The position numbers and the translations under genes were made by a program. The notes under the pieces were generated by a model that saw only the letters and a list, made by a program, of their open reading frames with translations, made no database searches and was not told the DNA's origin. From assembly GCF_022513635.1 (NCBI RefSeq), contig NZ_JAKWBL010000004.1, positions 496,001 to 560,000 of the forward strand: 64,000 bases of DNA, in the 5' to 3' direction. This DNA is from Paraniabella ginsengisoli. Its GTDB lineage: Bacteria > Bacteroidota > Bacteroidia > Chitinophagales > Chitinophagaceae. Within the stretch, counting starts at the first letter, position 1. The number at the start of each line of letters is the position of its first letter. Of the stretch, positions 1-10,139 are shown piece by piece.

Positions 1-512
1 TCGGCCGTTCGTTTAATATTCAAAGTGGCCGTATCAATTTCCACAACAATTCCATTGGGCGCGTTTGGTCCTAGAGCGATCTCACCATTATAAGCGCTGG
101 CATAAACTTTTCCATTTGCAAATGTGATGTAGCGGCAATTTTTAAGCGCAATTGTTTTGATTCGCTTTGCAGTTACAACATCCATTACTTCTATCTTGTT
201 GGATGCATTAATTACAGCATACAATTTAGAACCATACGCACAAATATCATTGCCAACATCACCTAAACCCAACGTTGCGTCAGGGTTTGCCTGCGTATAG
301 ATATTTTTCCGGTAAGTACCGCTTGCATAATCATAATAATCCAGCGATGCCATATTGGTGTTCCAGTTACCTTCGTTCAATACATAAAAACCAGCGATAG
401 TTGTATCTGCTTGTGGCGGTAGCGGAGTCGATTCTTCTCCATTTAAATCGCGCTCTTTCCTACAGGAAAAAAGCAAACATGTTATTGCTATAAGTAGAAT
501 TGTTTTGTTCAT
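1..512 (-). CDS. YncE-like (DUF5074-type) surface lipoprotein, C-terminus beyond window
   Basis: The gene starts at the ATG at 512 and runs off the left edge, leaving about 170 residues. The N-terminus is a lipoprotein signal ending in LLFSCRK. The following sequence (YVLNEGNWN, then repeated strand segments such as KLYAVINASNKIEVMD) is typical of YncE/DUF5074 beta-propeller proteins. It begins 1 base after the btuB stop codon, so the two are surely cotranscribed behind the cobalamin riboswitch. In Bacteroidota such lipoproteins accompany TonB-dependent B12 receptors and probably help capture corrinoid at the cell surface. That role is inferred from context. Confidence 0.75.
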   Translation of the reverse strand, partial: MNKTILLIAITCLLFSCRKERDLNGEESTPLPPQADTTIAGFYVLNEGNWNTNMASLDYYDYASGTYRKNIYTQANPDATLGLGDVGNDICAYGSKLYAVINASNKIEVMDVVTAKRIKTIALKNCRYITFANGKVYASAYNGEIALGPNAPNGIVVEIDTATLNIKRTA

Positions 513-513
513 A

Positions 514-2509
514 TTAGAGATTTACAGTGAAGGAGAAACGATAGCTCCTTCCGGGCATGGGAAAGTTGTGTACCACATCGTAATATTGATTAAATAGGTT
601 ATTGATATCGAGGCCAGCTTTCCATTGCGGACGATGGTTGTTATTTTGATAAACAAAACCAAGGTCGGTGGTGTAAAAAGGTTGTATATAATTAAGTGCT
701 ATATTTTCTGGCAGCGCATAACGCTCACCGGTGTACATAAAACTGTAGTTGAATGATAAAGCTTTCCATAAAATTGAACCATGCGCAGTACCGCTATGCA
801 ATGGCATATATGGTATTTGATGATTGTAGGATGACTGCCCCGTTGTTTTATTGATGGCTTTTTGATAGGTGTAGTTAAACCCGCTATTCCAGGCGATTTC
901 TTTACCAATAAGTTTTGTAACTCCAATATTAGCTTCAATCCCTTTTATTTGTACGCTTCCCAGGTTTAACATCATCCAGCGGAAAAGATTAGCAGAAGGA
1001 ACCGCTACAATTTTATCTCTCACCTGGTTGTAATAAGCATCAGTCTGAATAGAAATATTATCGAAAAGATATTTACTCTCGTGTGTTAAGGTAAAACCAA
1101 GGTTGTATTGCTTTGTGTATTCTGGCTTTAGTAAAGTGTTGCCAATAAGTGTGTAATACAGATCATTAAAAGTAGGCATACGCAAGCTTTCTTTATAAAA
1201 ACTTCTTAGCCTGAAAGCCTTACTGGTAAAGGGTTGATACGAAATAGCTATTGTTGGCGATATCGCTTTTCGATCTGCCGATCCTTCAAAATATTTTACA
1301 TGCTCGTCGAAATAGCAGTATAATAAAGATGCCTGAACGGTAAGGCGCTCCCATTTAAAATTGTTGTTGAAGCTACCGATATAAGAATAGCGTCGAGGAT
1401 AAGCAAAGCGATAAAGATTTGCATCAAGCTTGTTGTAAGAAAAATCTGTTGATAACCCCACTTCCCACCATTTTATGGGTATATATTTTTGAGCAACTGA
1501 AGCATACCATTCGTTTTGTTGATAGGTATTGTTTAATAGCCCGCTGGTTGTGATATAATCAGGATCTAAATATCTTGTATAATCACTTGTATATTTTAGA
1601 TTGATCAGCTGTATGTGTTTAGCAGAAAATGCGTTTTTAAAAGATCCGTGTACAAAAAGTTTCGATCCCATAAACGCTGTGGGTTATAAAACCTGTTTTC
1701 TACAATGGCACCTGGCAAACCTCTGTTGGATTGATAGAAATAACTTTTAATAAATGCTTCGCCCGAGGAGTTTATTTTTTTAAATAAAGCCGCTTCTGCT
1801 CTCCATGCTGTAATATCAGCATTTTGGCGAATAGCAGTTGTGTCGAATAATCCCTCTTGTTTATAGAAACGATACCTGCCGTGAGCCGTTACCAGCTCGG
1901 CATTTGCAGATAAAGAAAGATTATCGGTTAATTTTTGCTGCCAAAGGAAGGATGGGTTTGCCAACCCGAAAGAACCTGTTTTAAAAGCTGCACGTAATTT
2001 TTTCTTTTGTGAAGAATCGAACCGCGGCCTTGTTGTTTGCAGATATAAACCGCTTGAAGCAAAAAAGGCTTTAGCAGGTTGCAATAATTCAGGATTGTGG
2101 CCATTGTATAATTCTATTGCTTCAATATTGTCTAATGAAAACTTGCCCAGATCAACTGTTCCGTTTTGCGCATTGCCAACACTTACGCCGTCTAAAAAAA
2201 CGCCTACATGTTGCGTGCCCATACTGCGAACATTGATGGTTTTTAAACCGCCAATACCGCCATAATCTTTTAGCTGAACTCCGGAAAAATAGCGAATGGC
2301 ATCGGCTACAGAAAAGCTATTCAACCGCTGCAAAGCCGCACCATATAAAGACTGTACAGGCGTTACCGATGCGGCCAAAAATCTTTTTTACTGCTGTTTA
2401 TTTCAACAAGCTCCAGCTGTTTTACATGCAAAGAGTCGGGGGTTTGCGCAAAAACAATATTTACACAAAACAACTGCGCCATCAAAAAACAGCACCTTAA
2501 TGGGTGCAT
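514..2509 (-). CDS. btuB: TonB-dependent vitamin B12 receptor BtuB (two single-base frameshifts)
   Basis: Outer-membrane beta-barrel receptor importing cobalamin with TonB energy. From the ATG at 2509 it has a signal peptide (ending NIVFAQ) and a plug domain (IRYFSGVQLKDYGG, NVRSMGTQHVGVFLDGV). A barrel follows and ends in the aromatic RYSFSFTVNL-type strand. The frame breaks near 2382 and near 1660. In both places a run of five T (coding strand) becomes in-frame if one T is added, giving 665 residues, normal for the family. The B12 substrate is supported by the cobalamin riboswitch about 130 bp upstream and by the surface lipoprotein gene downstream. The frameshifts are more likely base-calling errors than pseudogenisation. 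Confidence 0.85.
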
Positions 2510-2639
2510 TAAACAATACTGCATTAACTATTTGATTAAAAAGAAATCAAACAGCTTTGCGAACGATTGAAAACAAATGGGTTGCTATACAAAAAGCATT
2601 TGCATTCAAGCTTCAGTCCACGAAAGCTTAAAACCTATC

Positions 2640-2845
2640 TGCTTTGGCAGGTCTCCTGACTTGTTCTCATTTTGATCGGCCTTCCCACCCCGAACGTTTT
2701 CGGGACAGTGGCTAAAAGATCTGTCAAAATGTTTGGTTAGAACTTACAGTAGCGGGTCTGTTCAGGATTTACACCTGATTCCCTTTTAATTAACTGCGCC
2801 CGGAAAAGAGCGAGTTAAACCAATGCGGCGCGAAGGTAGGAGTAA
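2640..2845 (-). promoter_or_regulatory. Cobalamin (adenosylcobalamin) riboswitch
   Basis: On the minus strand the segment contains GGGAATCAGGTGTAAATCC and ACCCGCTACTGTAAG, conserved core pieces of the cobalamin riboswitch. It ends in the B12 box AGTCAGGAGACCTGCC (forward 2646-2661). A GC-rich stem (CCCGAAAACGTTCGGGG) lies between them. It sits directly upstream of btuB, as expected for repression of B12 uptake by cobalamin. Confidence 0.95.
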
Positions 2846-2884
2846 TTTTATTAAGATAGAAAAGTAAGCAGGCATGCGTACATC

Positions 2885-3002
2885 CTCGTTGTTGGATTTC
2901 AAAAGCCAAAGCTTTCATCACCCCAGGCGAAGCGAAATAATGAGGTCTGATATCTTATTAAGATGCCTCCACTTCGCTTTGCTACGGTCGGCATGACGAC
3001 CA
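2885..3002. repeat. Dispersed repeat with GAGGTCT/GCCTCC arms
   Basis: The intergenic segment carries aatgaggtctgatatctta, then gatgcctccacttcgcttt and ggtcggcatgacg. A related unit with gcaatctcgat, gagattcctccgctcg and ggtcggaatgacg is at 13418-13525. No gene is visible between 2846 and 3064. Confidence 0.5.
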
Positions 3003-3064
3003 CCACAACAATTCGGAACACATTAGTGGTGTTGCAATTTTTAAGATTTAAAGAGACTCCCACT

Positions 3065-4690
3065 TTATTCGTTTACCACCTGGATAATTTTTGAGTATCG
3101 TTTAGTTCCGTCTTTGTCAACTTGTGCAATGCGCACAAAAAGGTTCTTATTTTCAGGGTCGGTGATTGGATCTTTTTTATTACATGAGTTTGTTACAATA
3201 AAAAATACCAAAGCTGTCAGCGGAATCAGTTTCCATTTTTTTCTGAAACTAAAGCCGAATAATATCGCCACAGCGAAAAGCGAAAATCCCAACACCGTGC
3301 CCAAAGATTCTTTTCCTAACCTTATTTCATAGTTTATTGGCGTGCTACTGTTGCCGTCTGTCGCTTTACTTTCTATTGTTTTTACAACCGAAAATTTTTC
3401 TCCGTCTGTAGAGATTTCGATGTCGAAATGGCTATTATTTGTTTCTGATTCGGTAACCCAGTTTACCTGTAACAGGTTGCTTTTTCGGGTAGCTTTAATG
3501 CTGCCGAAGGTTACAGGCAGGGCGGCATTATCAACCACTTTATAAATTGTGTTGCCTGACAATGACGCAGCATATAAAGTTCCGTTTTCTGCCTCTCCAA
3601 ATGCTACTATATCTGCCGGAAGTCCCGCACTATTCTGTTGTTGTACGTTCCACCCACCAACTCCGTCAGAACTCGCGATCCATTGATTATCGGAAACATA
3701 ATCAGAGAAAATATAATATCCCTGCATGGATGGAAACTCAGCACCTCTATACACGAATCCTCCGGTTACAGATTGTCCGCCGGTAGCATCATCCCGGCCG
3801 TAGGTAAAAATGGGGCTTATATAACTTGATTGAGGAAGGCAATCGGTAGTATTGTATGCAGCAGTGCCTTCGTAACATCGCCAGCCATAATTAATACCAG
3901 CGGTGGCATTTGATGGCCGATAATTTATTTCTTCCTGTGCTGATTGTCCTACATCGGCAATCCACATATCGCCGGTAGTGCGGTCAAAGCTCCATCTGAA
4001 AGGATTTCTCAAGCCTATCGCCCAGATCTCATCCAACACATCAGCATTTGCCACATATGGGTTATCGGGAGGTATTGTGTAAAAAGGAGCGGTAGCTGTT
4101 GTCGTCACATTTATGCGAAGCATTTTGCCTAATAAGCTGTTTCCGTTTTGAGCATTGTTATTAGGATCGCCCCCACTGCCGCCATCACCTGTAGCGAGAT
4201 ATAGATAGCCGTCCGGACCAAATAAGATCTTGCCTCCGTTGTGATTGCTGAACGTGGGATGAGGAATATTGAGTACTATTTCCTTTGAAGCCGGATCGCC
4301 GCTGTTTGCATCTGCACTAACGCTGTAACGAGCAATTTCGAGGCTGAAGTTGGGCAGCGTATAATACACGTAAAAGAAACCGTTGCTTTCATAACTAGGA
4401 TGAAAGGCCAGGCTTAAGAGTCCGCCCTCACCTTCGGTGCCAATGCCGCTAACTGTAAGAAAGTCTGAAAGATAGGTTAATGACTGATCGTAGACTTTAA
4501 TAGTGCCGGTACGTTCCACCACAAAAATTCTATTTGTGCCATCGCCTGCATTTACAATATCTATCGGACCAGTTAAACCCGTGGATATTCCTGATTCGTA
4601 ACCAATTTCGGGTTGAGCGAAGACAGAGGAAATACAAAAGAGGCTTACCAAAACAGGTAAAAGAAAGCAGAGGGTGCGTTTTGCGGCCAT
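3065..4690 (-). CDS. Secreted PQQ-dependent sugar dehydrogenase-like beta-propeller protein
   Basis: 541 residues with a Sec signal peptide (ending SSVFAQ). Residues about 25-390 form a soluble glucose/sorbosone dehydrogenase-type six-bladed propeller: GLTGPIDIVNAGDGTNRIFV, EGGLLSLAFHP, and the HNGG...FGPDGYLYLATGDGG stretch that in this family carries the catalytic His and Ca/PQQ contacts. It probably oxidises aldoses or other sugars in the periplasm; the substrate is unknown. The C-terminus starts like a Bacteroidota sorting-type domain (NWVTESETNNSHFDIEIS). It is interrupted by two hydrophobic helices and a lipobox-like VTNSCNKK before the usual VDKDGTKRYSKIIQV ending, which is unusual. 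Confidence 0.85.
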   Translation of the reverse strand: MAAKRTLCFLLPVLVSLFCISSVFAQPEIGYESGISTGLTGPIDIVNAGDGTNRIFVVERTGTIKVYDQSLTYLSDFLTVSGIGTEGEGGLLSLAFHPSYESNGFFYVYYTLPNFSLEIARYSVSADANSGDPASKEIVLNIPHPTFSNHNGGKILFGPDGYLYLATGDGGSGGDPNNNAQNGNSLLGKMLRINVTTTATAPFYTIPPDNPYVANADVLDEIWAIGLRNPFRWSFDRTTGDMWIADVGQSAQEEINYRPSNATAGINYGWRCYEGTAAYNTTDCLPQSSYISPIFTYGRDDATGGQSVTGGFVYRGAEFPSMQGYYIFSDYVSDNQWIASSDGVGGWNVQQQNSAGLPADIVAFGEAENGTLYAASLSGNTIYKVVDNAALPVTFGSIKATRKSNLLQVNWVTESETNNSHFDIEISTDGEKFSVVKTIESKATDGNSSTPINYEIRLGKESLGTVLGFSLFAVAILFGFSFRKKWKLIPLTALVFFIVTNSCNKKDPITDPENKNLFVRIAQVDKDGTKRYSKIIQVVNE

Positions 4691-4856
4691 AAAAATAGTT
4701 TAGATGGGTCAAACATGGGGTTAGGGCAATTTCTTACAGGCAAATATTGCGCCGATAATCTGTAAAACTTTCGTCTGCATAAACTTATGACAGCATTTTG
4801 TCCGCGGTTTTCACGAATTTGTACAAAAGTTTATATATACATGCTATTTTCGAACT

Positions 4857-5303
4857 ATGAGTTACGACATACATATAACGAGACAAGAATCCTGGTTTGA
4901 TGGAAATGACAATAAAAGAATTTCATTGGATGAATGGAAAGAATTCTTAACGAATGACACTGAGATGAGGCTTGACAATTTCACGGAGACAACAATAGCT
5001 ACAGGTGAGTTAATAAGGGTGGAACGTGATGGACTTTCTGTATGGACAAAATATTCTGGCAATGGACTTGATGGTAACTTTGCCTGGTTTGACTATAATA
5101 ATGGAAACATTGTTTGCAAAAATCCAGATAATGAAATTATCAATAAAATGCTGGATATCGCAGAGCGACTAAACGCAAAAGTTCAGGGTGATGAAGGAGA
5201 ATTATACGAAAAAAACGCAGATCAGAAAATTCACATTAAACAGCAAGCCGAAAACGAAAGCTACAAAATAAATACACAAAAACCATGGTGGAAATTTTGG
5301 TAA
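4857..5303 (+). CDS. Hypothetical protein, 148 aa
   Basis: Small soluble acidic protein starting MSYDIHITRQESW, with a SLDEWKEFL segment and a hydrophobic-aromatic end (PWWKFW). There is no signal peptide or membrane helix. Proteins with the same opening (MSYDIHITR, followed by an EW motif) occur widely in bacteria as uncharacterised stand-alone proteins. It is transcribed alone, against its neighbours. Function unknown. Confidence 0.7.
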   Translation: MSYDIHITRQESWFDGNDNKRISLDEWKEFLTNDTEMRLDNFTETTIATGELIRVERDGLSVWTKYSGNGLDGNFAWFDYNNGNIVCKNPDNEIINKMLDIAERLNAKVQGDEGELYEKNADQKIHIKQQAENESYKINTQKPWWKFW

Positions 5304-5362
5304 TTATTATGTTGCTGTTTCGCATAAAAACGGATGCATCGTAATATCAAACCTAAATCTTT

Positions 5363-5955
5363 TTAAAACTTAATGTTCTTCCTGATCTTATTCATTAGGG
5401 TTGTAACACCGTTGAAAGTTCCGGTATAATATTGCGCTTCTTTAAAGGAGGGTTTGAACTGGCTTTCGATTATTTCAGAGGATTCTGTATCGCTTAGCAA
5501 TTTAGTCACGAACGGACCATAATCGATTCTTATGCGGCGCAGGTTTTTACTGATGCTTATCGTCATGCACTTATCGCTTTTGCCATGAACAGCTGACCAT
5601 TCATCTAATAAAGCCTTGTTGGCCTGGTCAAAATTTTCGGCGGTAATGGATGGGTCTTTTATGGTAACGATCTTTATGGGGATCAGGTTGCTTTTTTCAA
5701 AATTGCGAACTAAGGAATCCAACTTTTTTCTTCTTCTGCTGTAAAAATATCTTCATAATCGTACACATAATTGATATCAGCCGGAGTGGCTATTTGCTGT
5801 GTTGGAAAAACAACATTTGCTTCTGGTTTAGAACGTATTGCTGACGGCAACGAAGATGTTTTGCCAGACGAACCGCATGAAAGCATGAATAGCGTTGAGA
5901 AACTCAACAGTAACCATGCTAAACGAACCGGGGATTGTTTTAAAATTGATGCCAT
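5363..5955 (-). CDS. TPM-domain lipoprotein (one frameshift)
   Basis: Starts at 5955 with a lipoprotein signal (lipobox TLFMLSCGSS). After a short linker comes a TPM (YgcG/Psb32-type) domain: YVYDYEDIFTAEEEK, then LDSLVRNFEKSNLIPIKIVT and RRIRIDYGPFVTKLLSDTES. The frame breaks near 5725 in a run of six A; one more A joins the halves into a 197-residue protein. TPM domains are found in envelope proteins linked to membrane-protein or photosystem maintenance; the role here is unknown. A second, larger TPM protein lies at 54.3 kb. Confidence 0.75.
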
Positions 5956-6041
5956 ATATTCAGAACGATAAACCGAGTCCCGTGAGCGGGATAAACTGTG
6001 GCAATTTCGATGCCAAATGTTCTAAAGCTGGGTCAAAAAAA

Positions 6042-7157
6042 TTACTGATTTAACATCAGCGGCATTACCAGCATCAGCAACTCTTCGCTTTCATCCTGCT
6101 CAACAGGTTTAATAAGGCCCGCCTTTGTTGGCGTGCTTAATTCCAGATAAACTTCTTCGCTATGCGTGCCATTCAGCATTTCTATAAGGAACTTCGCGTT
6201 GAAAGCAATTTGCAGGTCTTCGCCATTGTACTGGCATTTCATGCGCTCGTTACCTTCAAAACTGAAATCAACATCTTGTGCGGCTAATTGAAGATCGCTG
6301 CCGCTAATGTCGAGCGCCACCTGATAAGTGCTTTTGTTACTGAATACACTAACGCGGCGAAGTGCTCCTAAAAACTCCAGCCTGTTAACCGTAAGCCTGT
6401 AAGGGTTTTCCGTAGGGATCACCACTTTATAATCAGGGAAACGGGCATCGATCAAGCGACAGCTAAGGCGTGTGGTGCCATGTGTAACAAAAAAGTGGTT
6501 GCTGTTGTAGTTCAATACTATTTCATCGTCATTGTCGGGCAATGCCGATTTTAATAAGTTAAGCGGCTTGCGGGGAACGATAAAATTGTCGCCTCCGGTT
6601 GCTTTTGCATCTTTACGTTTGTAACGTACCAGGCGATGTGCATCGGTAGCTACAAACTGTATTCCGTTCGTATCCAGCTCAAAGAAAACGCCGGTCATGG
6701 CCGGACGAAGATCGTCTGTGCTGGTAGCGAATAATGTTTTATTGATGGCTGTTACCAGGGCAGAAGAAGTCATTGTGAAAGAAGTGGTATCATCTGCAGC
6801 AGGCTCTTTAGGAAAGTTATCGGGGTTTTCGCCCATCACCTTATACTTACCGCTGTCGCTGGTAATTTCAACACCGAAGTTTTTATCGATATTAAATGTA
6901 AGCGGTTGATCGGGAATATTTTTAAGCGAGTCGATGAGGATTTTACCGGGAATACAAACGCGGCCATTATCCTTTGCTTCAATTTCCATTTCGGTTCTCA
7001 TTACTGTTTCCAGATCGGTGGCTACAATTGTGAGCTTATTGGCTTCAATTTCAAATAGAAAGTCTTCCAATATGGGCAATACGGTATTAGCGTTAATTAC
7101 GCCCGAAAGGTTTTGCAGTTGTTTAAGCAAAGCGTTTGATGATGCGATAAATTTCAT
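6042..7157 (-). CDS. dnaN: DNA polymerase III beta subunit (sliding clamp)
   Basis: 371 residues starting MKFIASSNALLKQLQ at 7157; an upstream in-frame Met at 7229 precedes sequence unlike the family. The protein has the three repeated clamp domains, with motifs VATDLETVMRTEME, RPAMTGVFFELDTNG, ATDAHRLVRYK and the C-terminal LLMLVMPLMLNQ (family LMPMRL-like ending). It forms the dimeric ring that tethers the polymerase to DNA. It stands alone here, not next to dnaA. Confidence 0.97.
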   Translation of the reverse strand: MKFIASSNALLKQLQNLSGVINANTVLPILEDFLFEIEANKLTIVATDLETVMRTEMEIEAKDNGRVCIPGKILIDSLKNIPDQPLTFNIDKNFGVEITSDSGKYKVMGENPDNFPKEPAADDTTSFTMTSSALVTAINKTLFATSTDDLRPAMTGVFFELDTNGIQFVATDAHRLVRYKRKDAKATGGDNFIVPRKPLNLLKSALPDNDDEIVLNYNSNHFFVTHGTTRLSCRLIDARFPDYKVVIPTENPYRLTVNRLEFLGALRRVSVFSNKSTYQVALDISGSDLQLAAQDVDFSFEGNERMKCQYNGEDLQIAFNAKFLIEMLNGTHSEEVYLELSTPTKAGLIKPVEQDESEELLMLVMPLMLNQ

Positions 7158-7199
7158 CCGAGTATATTTTTTGTGCTGCCCCTGATTTACAGGACGCAG

Positions 7200-7229
7200 C
7201 GAAGCTACTATAAAAAAGAATTGGTGCAA
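7200..7229 (-). promoter_or_regulatory. Putative dnaN promoter
   Basis: On the minus strand, TTG and TAGCTTCG are separated by 19 bases, close to the Bacteroidota consensus TTG-N19-TAnnTTTG. The pair ends about 43 bases before the chosen dnaN start. Found by eye only. Confidence 0.35.
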
Positions 7230-7352
7230 TATAATTTATTTATAGTAATCAGGGGGTGATTTGGGCTTGAAATGGAGGCTTGGAGGTATAAACTTTTTTG
7301 GCCGCAGCTTCGCAGATTTTTTTGGCGAATTCTTAAAATGAATCTGCGGCAA

Positions 7353-7769
7353 TTAGTTAATGATCTCTGCTTTTTCAAGTTTTGCCAACCTTTCGCGCCA
7401 TGTTTGAAGTTCTTCGGGTGTTAGCCTTACCCAGTCTGTTACTTCACCAACTATTTTCAATGGTGCCTGGCTGCGATAAGAGCGTGTTGGGTTGCCCGGA
7501 AATTTTTTGTCAGTAACATTGGGGTCGTTTTCAAAGGTTCCCGTTGCTTCCACAATATAAACACGTGCGCGACCATTACCGTTGGCCAGCTCGGCTGCAA
7601 GGCCAGCTCCGTTAGGCAAGGCTGTGAAGTAAATATGATTCATAATGACTTCGGGTTTGTAATTAGAGTTGAAACCCGCTGTTAGCAGATCGCCAACCTG
7701 CAGATCTGCTTTCGTTCCGTGATAAAAAGGGCCGTTGTCTAAAATGTCTGTGAGGGTTTTGCTTTCCAT
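7353..7769 (-). CDS. arr: Rifampin ADP-ribosyltransferase Arr
   Basis: 138 residues, the usual Arr length. Matches the family throughout: FYHGTKADLQVGDLL at the start, NHIYFTALPNGAGLAAELA in the middle, then RVYIVEATGTFENDPN and DKKFPGNPTRSYRS. Arr uses NAD to ADP-ribosylate the C23 hydroxyl of rifamycins, inactivating them. No mobile element or integron borders it, so it is probably intrinsic. Resistance itself is inferred from homology. Confidence 0.93.
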   Translation of the reverse strand: MESKTLTDILDNGPFYHGTKADLQVGDLLTAGFNSNYKPEVIMNHIYFTALPNGAGLAAELANGNGRARVYIVEATGTFENDPNVTDKKFPGNPTRSYRSQAPLKIVGEVTDWVRLTPEELQTWRERLAKLEKAEIIN

Positions 7770-8151
7770 ACTTGTGCTATGAATTTTTTAGGGGATTAAA
7801 AATAAAACATATGTAGAAATGACCTATGGAATAATGTTAAAATAAGTTCCCCGTTCTAACGGCCTGATCTATTTTCTTTTCCACTTTTTTGCTTGCTATT
7901 TCCGGCTGAATTACTATCATCGGTGTGCTTGGCATATCGACGTTTGGATATTTGCTTAGGTCAGGTACTTACACAAAAACTTATTTTGATCAGGGAGTTT
8001 ATTTTGTTTGGGATTGGGTGTTAATATGCGATTTACAAAATAGGCTGAATTCAAAATCTCCCAAGGCAGCAGCGGCTACCGTGGGTTCCGTTTAACTAAT
8101 TTTTCATTGTTCGCCCGCTGGACGTAACGAAAGCTTAGTTATTAGGTGCAG
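7770..8151. other. Non-coding gap of about 380 bp
   Basis: No convincing reading frame. AT-rich, with a short GC-richer stretch near 8060-8120 (cagcagcggctaccgtgggt) that recalls palindromes near the end of the 50.5 kb methylase gene. No clear promoter or terminator. Confidence 0.4.
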
Positions 8152-8726
8152 TTATTTTATTTCAATTTTCATGTCTTCAAATTTCTCAATTAGTTGTTGA
8201 ATGTTGATTGTTTTTATGTCTAACTGAGAACATATTGCTGGTATTTTTTGAACACTTTATGATCGTTGCTTAATTCTGTTTCTTCCGTAACAAGGAATAT
8301 TTCTTTTGTTGGATAGTCTTTTTTGAGATTTAAGCTGGTTAAAATCATTTTCATGTCGGCAGAGTTCATAAAGTCATTCTTTAATGAGTCATACTGCATA
8401 TCAGTAAGTCTTGCTCTCTGAACCGTTACCACAAAATTGTTGTCCACCATTCTATAAAATCTTGCAGGTGCTGGTGGTAAAATAAATTCCGAATTAAGTG
8501 GCAATTTGTTTGTCTTGTTAAATGACTTGTCTTTCAAGAACTCAAGAACTTACAGAACAATTCCCTTTGATGTATACTCACATTCTTCAATTATTTTGTC
8601 AATAACCAAAATCTCGCCAATGGCGATTTTCGTTTTGATGATGTCAAATAAAATGTTCTGTTTGTCAAATGGCAAGTAGTAACGAACCAACGACAATAAT
8701 GAGCTGGTGTCAATTACTATTTTCAT
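8152..8726 (-). pseudogene. PIN-like (DUF4411-type) nuclease, toxin candidate, with in-frame stop
   Basis: Starts at 8726 with MKIVIDTSSLLSLVRYY, a PIN-type first strand with an acidic residue, followed by LVIDKIIEECEYTSKG. It ends with the VTEETELSN and KIPAICSQLDI pattern seen in DUF4411/PIN toxins. A TAA at 8550-8552 interrupts the frame but the protein continues in the same frame on both sides. A second break near 8236 is a six-A run needing one more A. Corrected length is 191 residues. Its start overlaps the end of the ImmA/IrrE gene by 17 bases, the standard arrangement for this predicted toxin pair. Confidence 0.7.
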
Positions 8727-9879
8727 AAAGGAAGTTGTCTATTTTTTCGGGTTTAATGTTTAACTTTTTACAGAATTCATATTCATTAATTACGCCCTCG
8801 TAAAACGCCGTTTGAATTGTAGAAACTAATAAAGGTGATTTTATTGGTATTGGCGTTGAGCCGCCTGTATTGATACCGTTTTGCTTGTCTAGCTCTCTTT
8901 GCTTCTTCAGTTCTTCATTTTTTATTCTAAACTCTTCCTCAAATTCGTTCTTAACTTTTCTATAGTTGACGGGGCTAATTTTGCCCAACAGCAGCAGTTT
9001 TGTAAAAATTGCAAGCCTGCTCAATTGTGTTCTTTCAGAAATAGTTTTGATTACATCTATATTGTAGTCATTTTGGGAGGTAGATTGTTCCAGGCTTTCA
9101 ATGACTTTTTCAAATTCACCACTTAAAAAGTAGTACGCAAATTCATTGCACCAAATTTCAATTTTGGATACATTTTGATTTGCCAAATCGTGATAATCAA
9201 TTTGGTCTATTTCTTCTTCATCTAAAAGATAATGTCCTAATTCGTGTGCAAGTGTGAAAATTTCTCTTTTGAAAGAAATTTGCTGTCTTTTTAAAACAAT
9301 AACATTGGGTTTAAGAAAGAAGCCGTCAATATTTGCTTTTTCTTTCTTATTCCAGGTTTCTACAAATTCAAAAACCAAAATATTTTTTTCAGCAAGTTTT
9401 TTAATTAGCTCTGTCAAATACTCCTTTGGTTTCTCCCTAAATTCAGGATTTATTATTTTCCTTATTTCAGTCGCCACATTTTTGGGGGAAGTATTAATTT
9501 TAAAAACTGGCAAAACTCGTTCAAACTTAATGTCTGAAAGTTCGGCAATAGCTGATAGCGAGATTTTGAATTCTTCAAAGTGGTTAACTATTTTTCTAGC
9601 ACCCAAACTCAAATCAACATCAAATTTTGATTTTCTGAAAAAAATGCTGGCGTCTTTTGAAATATCTGGCGACTTTGGGTCTAGGTAGTAGTGTATTCCT
9701 TTGTTGAAAACTTTGTCAATGCGTTTAAGATGAGAAAGCTCAATGTTAGGATTTAAAACTTGTTCTTTAGTAATTGGTTTTGAAAGTCCTTCGCTAATAA
9801 TATGCAGTAGCTCCTCAACTGACATTTTTAGTAAAATCAGCAAATATTTTAACCTATTTATATTTTGTTCAACTTTCAA
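8710..9879 (-). CDS. ImmA/IrrE-type metallopeptidase-domain protein (antitoxin-like partner)
   Basis: 389 residues. The central M78 zinc-peptidase domain shows TLAHELGHYLLDEEE (HELGH at 212-216), and WCNEFAYYFL about 30 residues later supplies the third ligand region. The N-terminal ~110 residues look like the divergent helical region of COG2856 proteins. A charged linker (KNEEFEEE..KKQRELDKQNG) and a small C-terminal domain follow. Such genes are commonly the first gene of PIN-toxin pairs, and the downstream overlapping gene fits. A role in regulating the pair by proteolysis is inferred. Confidence 0.85.
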   Translation of the reverse strand: MKVEQNINRLKYLLILLKMSVEELLHIISEGLSKPITKEQVLNPNIELSHLKRIDKVFNKGIHYYLDPKSPDISKDASIFFRKSKFDVDLSLGARKIVNHFEEFKISLSAIAELSDIKFERVLPVFKINTSPKNVATEIRKIINPEFREKPKEYLTELIKKLAEKNILVFEFVETWNKKEKANIDGFFLKPNVIVLKRQQISFKREIFTLAHELGHYLLDEEEIDQIDYHDLANQNVSKIEIWCNEFAYYFLSGEFEKVIESLEQSTSQNDYNIDVIKTISERTQLSRLAIFTKLLLLGKISPVNYRKVKNEFEEEFRIKNEELKKQRELDKQNGINTGGSTPIPIKSPLLVSTIQTAFYEGVINEYEFCKKLNIKPEKIDNFLYENSN

Positions 9880-10139
9880 TAAAAGTTATTTTTTTAGATT
9901 GCAAAGTTAGTCAGATTTTTGTCATCAGTCAAGGCTACAACATTAGCAAAAATTGCGCCCCCATCAAATAAATATACGCAAGTTTTTCAACCGCACAAAT
10001 TTTAATCAACTGGTTTTCAGCCTTTTTCTTTTAAATGTCTCACCATATATACAAAATGCGAAGCTCCCTGGATATACAAAACACGACCGTACAAAAATCA
10101 AACACCGCCTCTAAATAGCTTCCCCAATACAGCTAAAAC

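Noticed and set aside
2640-2845. TPP or other riboswitch instead of cobalamin
   Set aside because: The B12 box and the cobalamin core are both present and the downstream gene is btuB.
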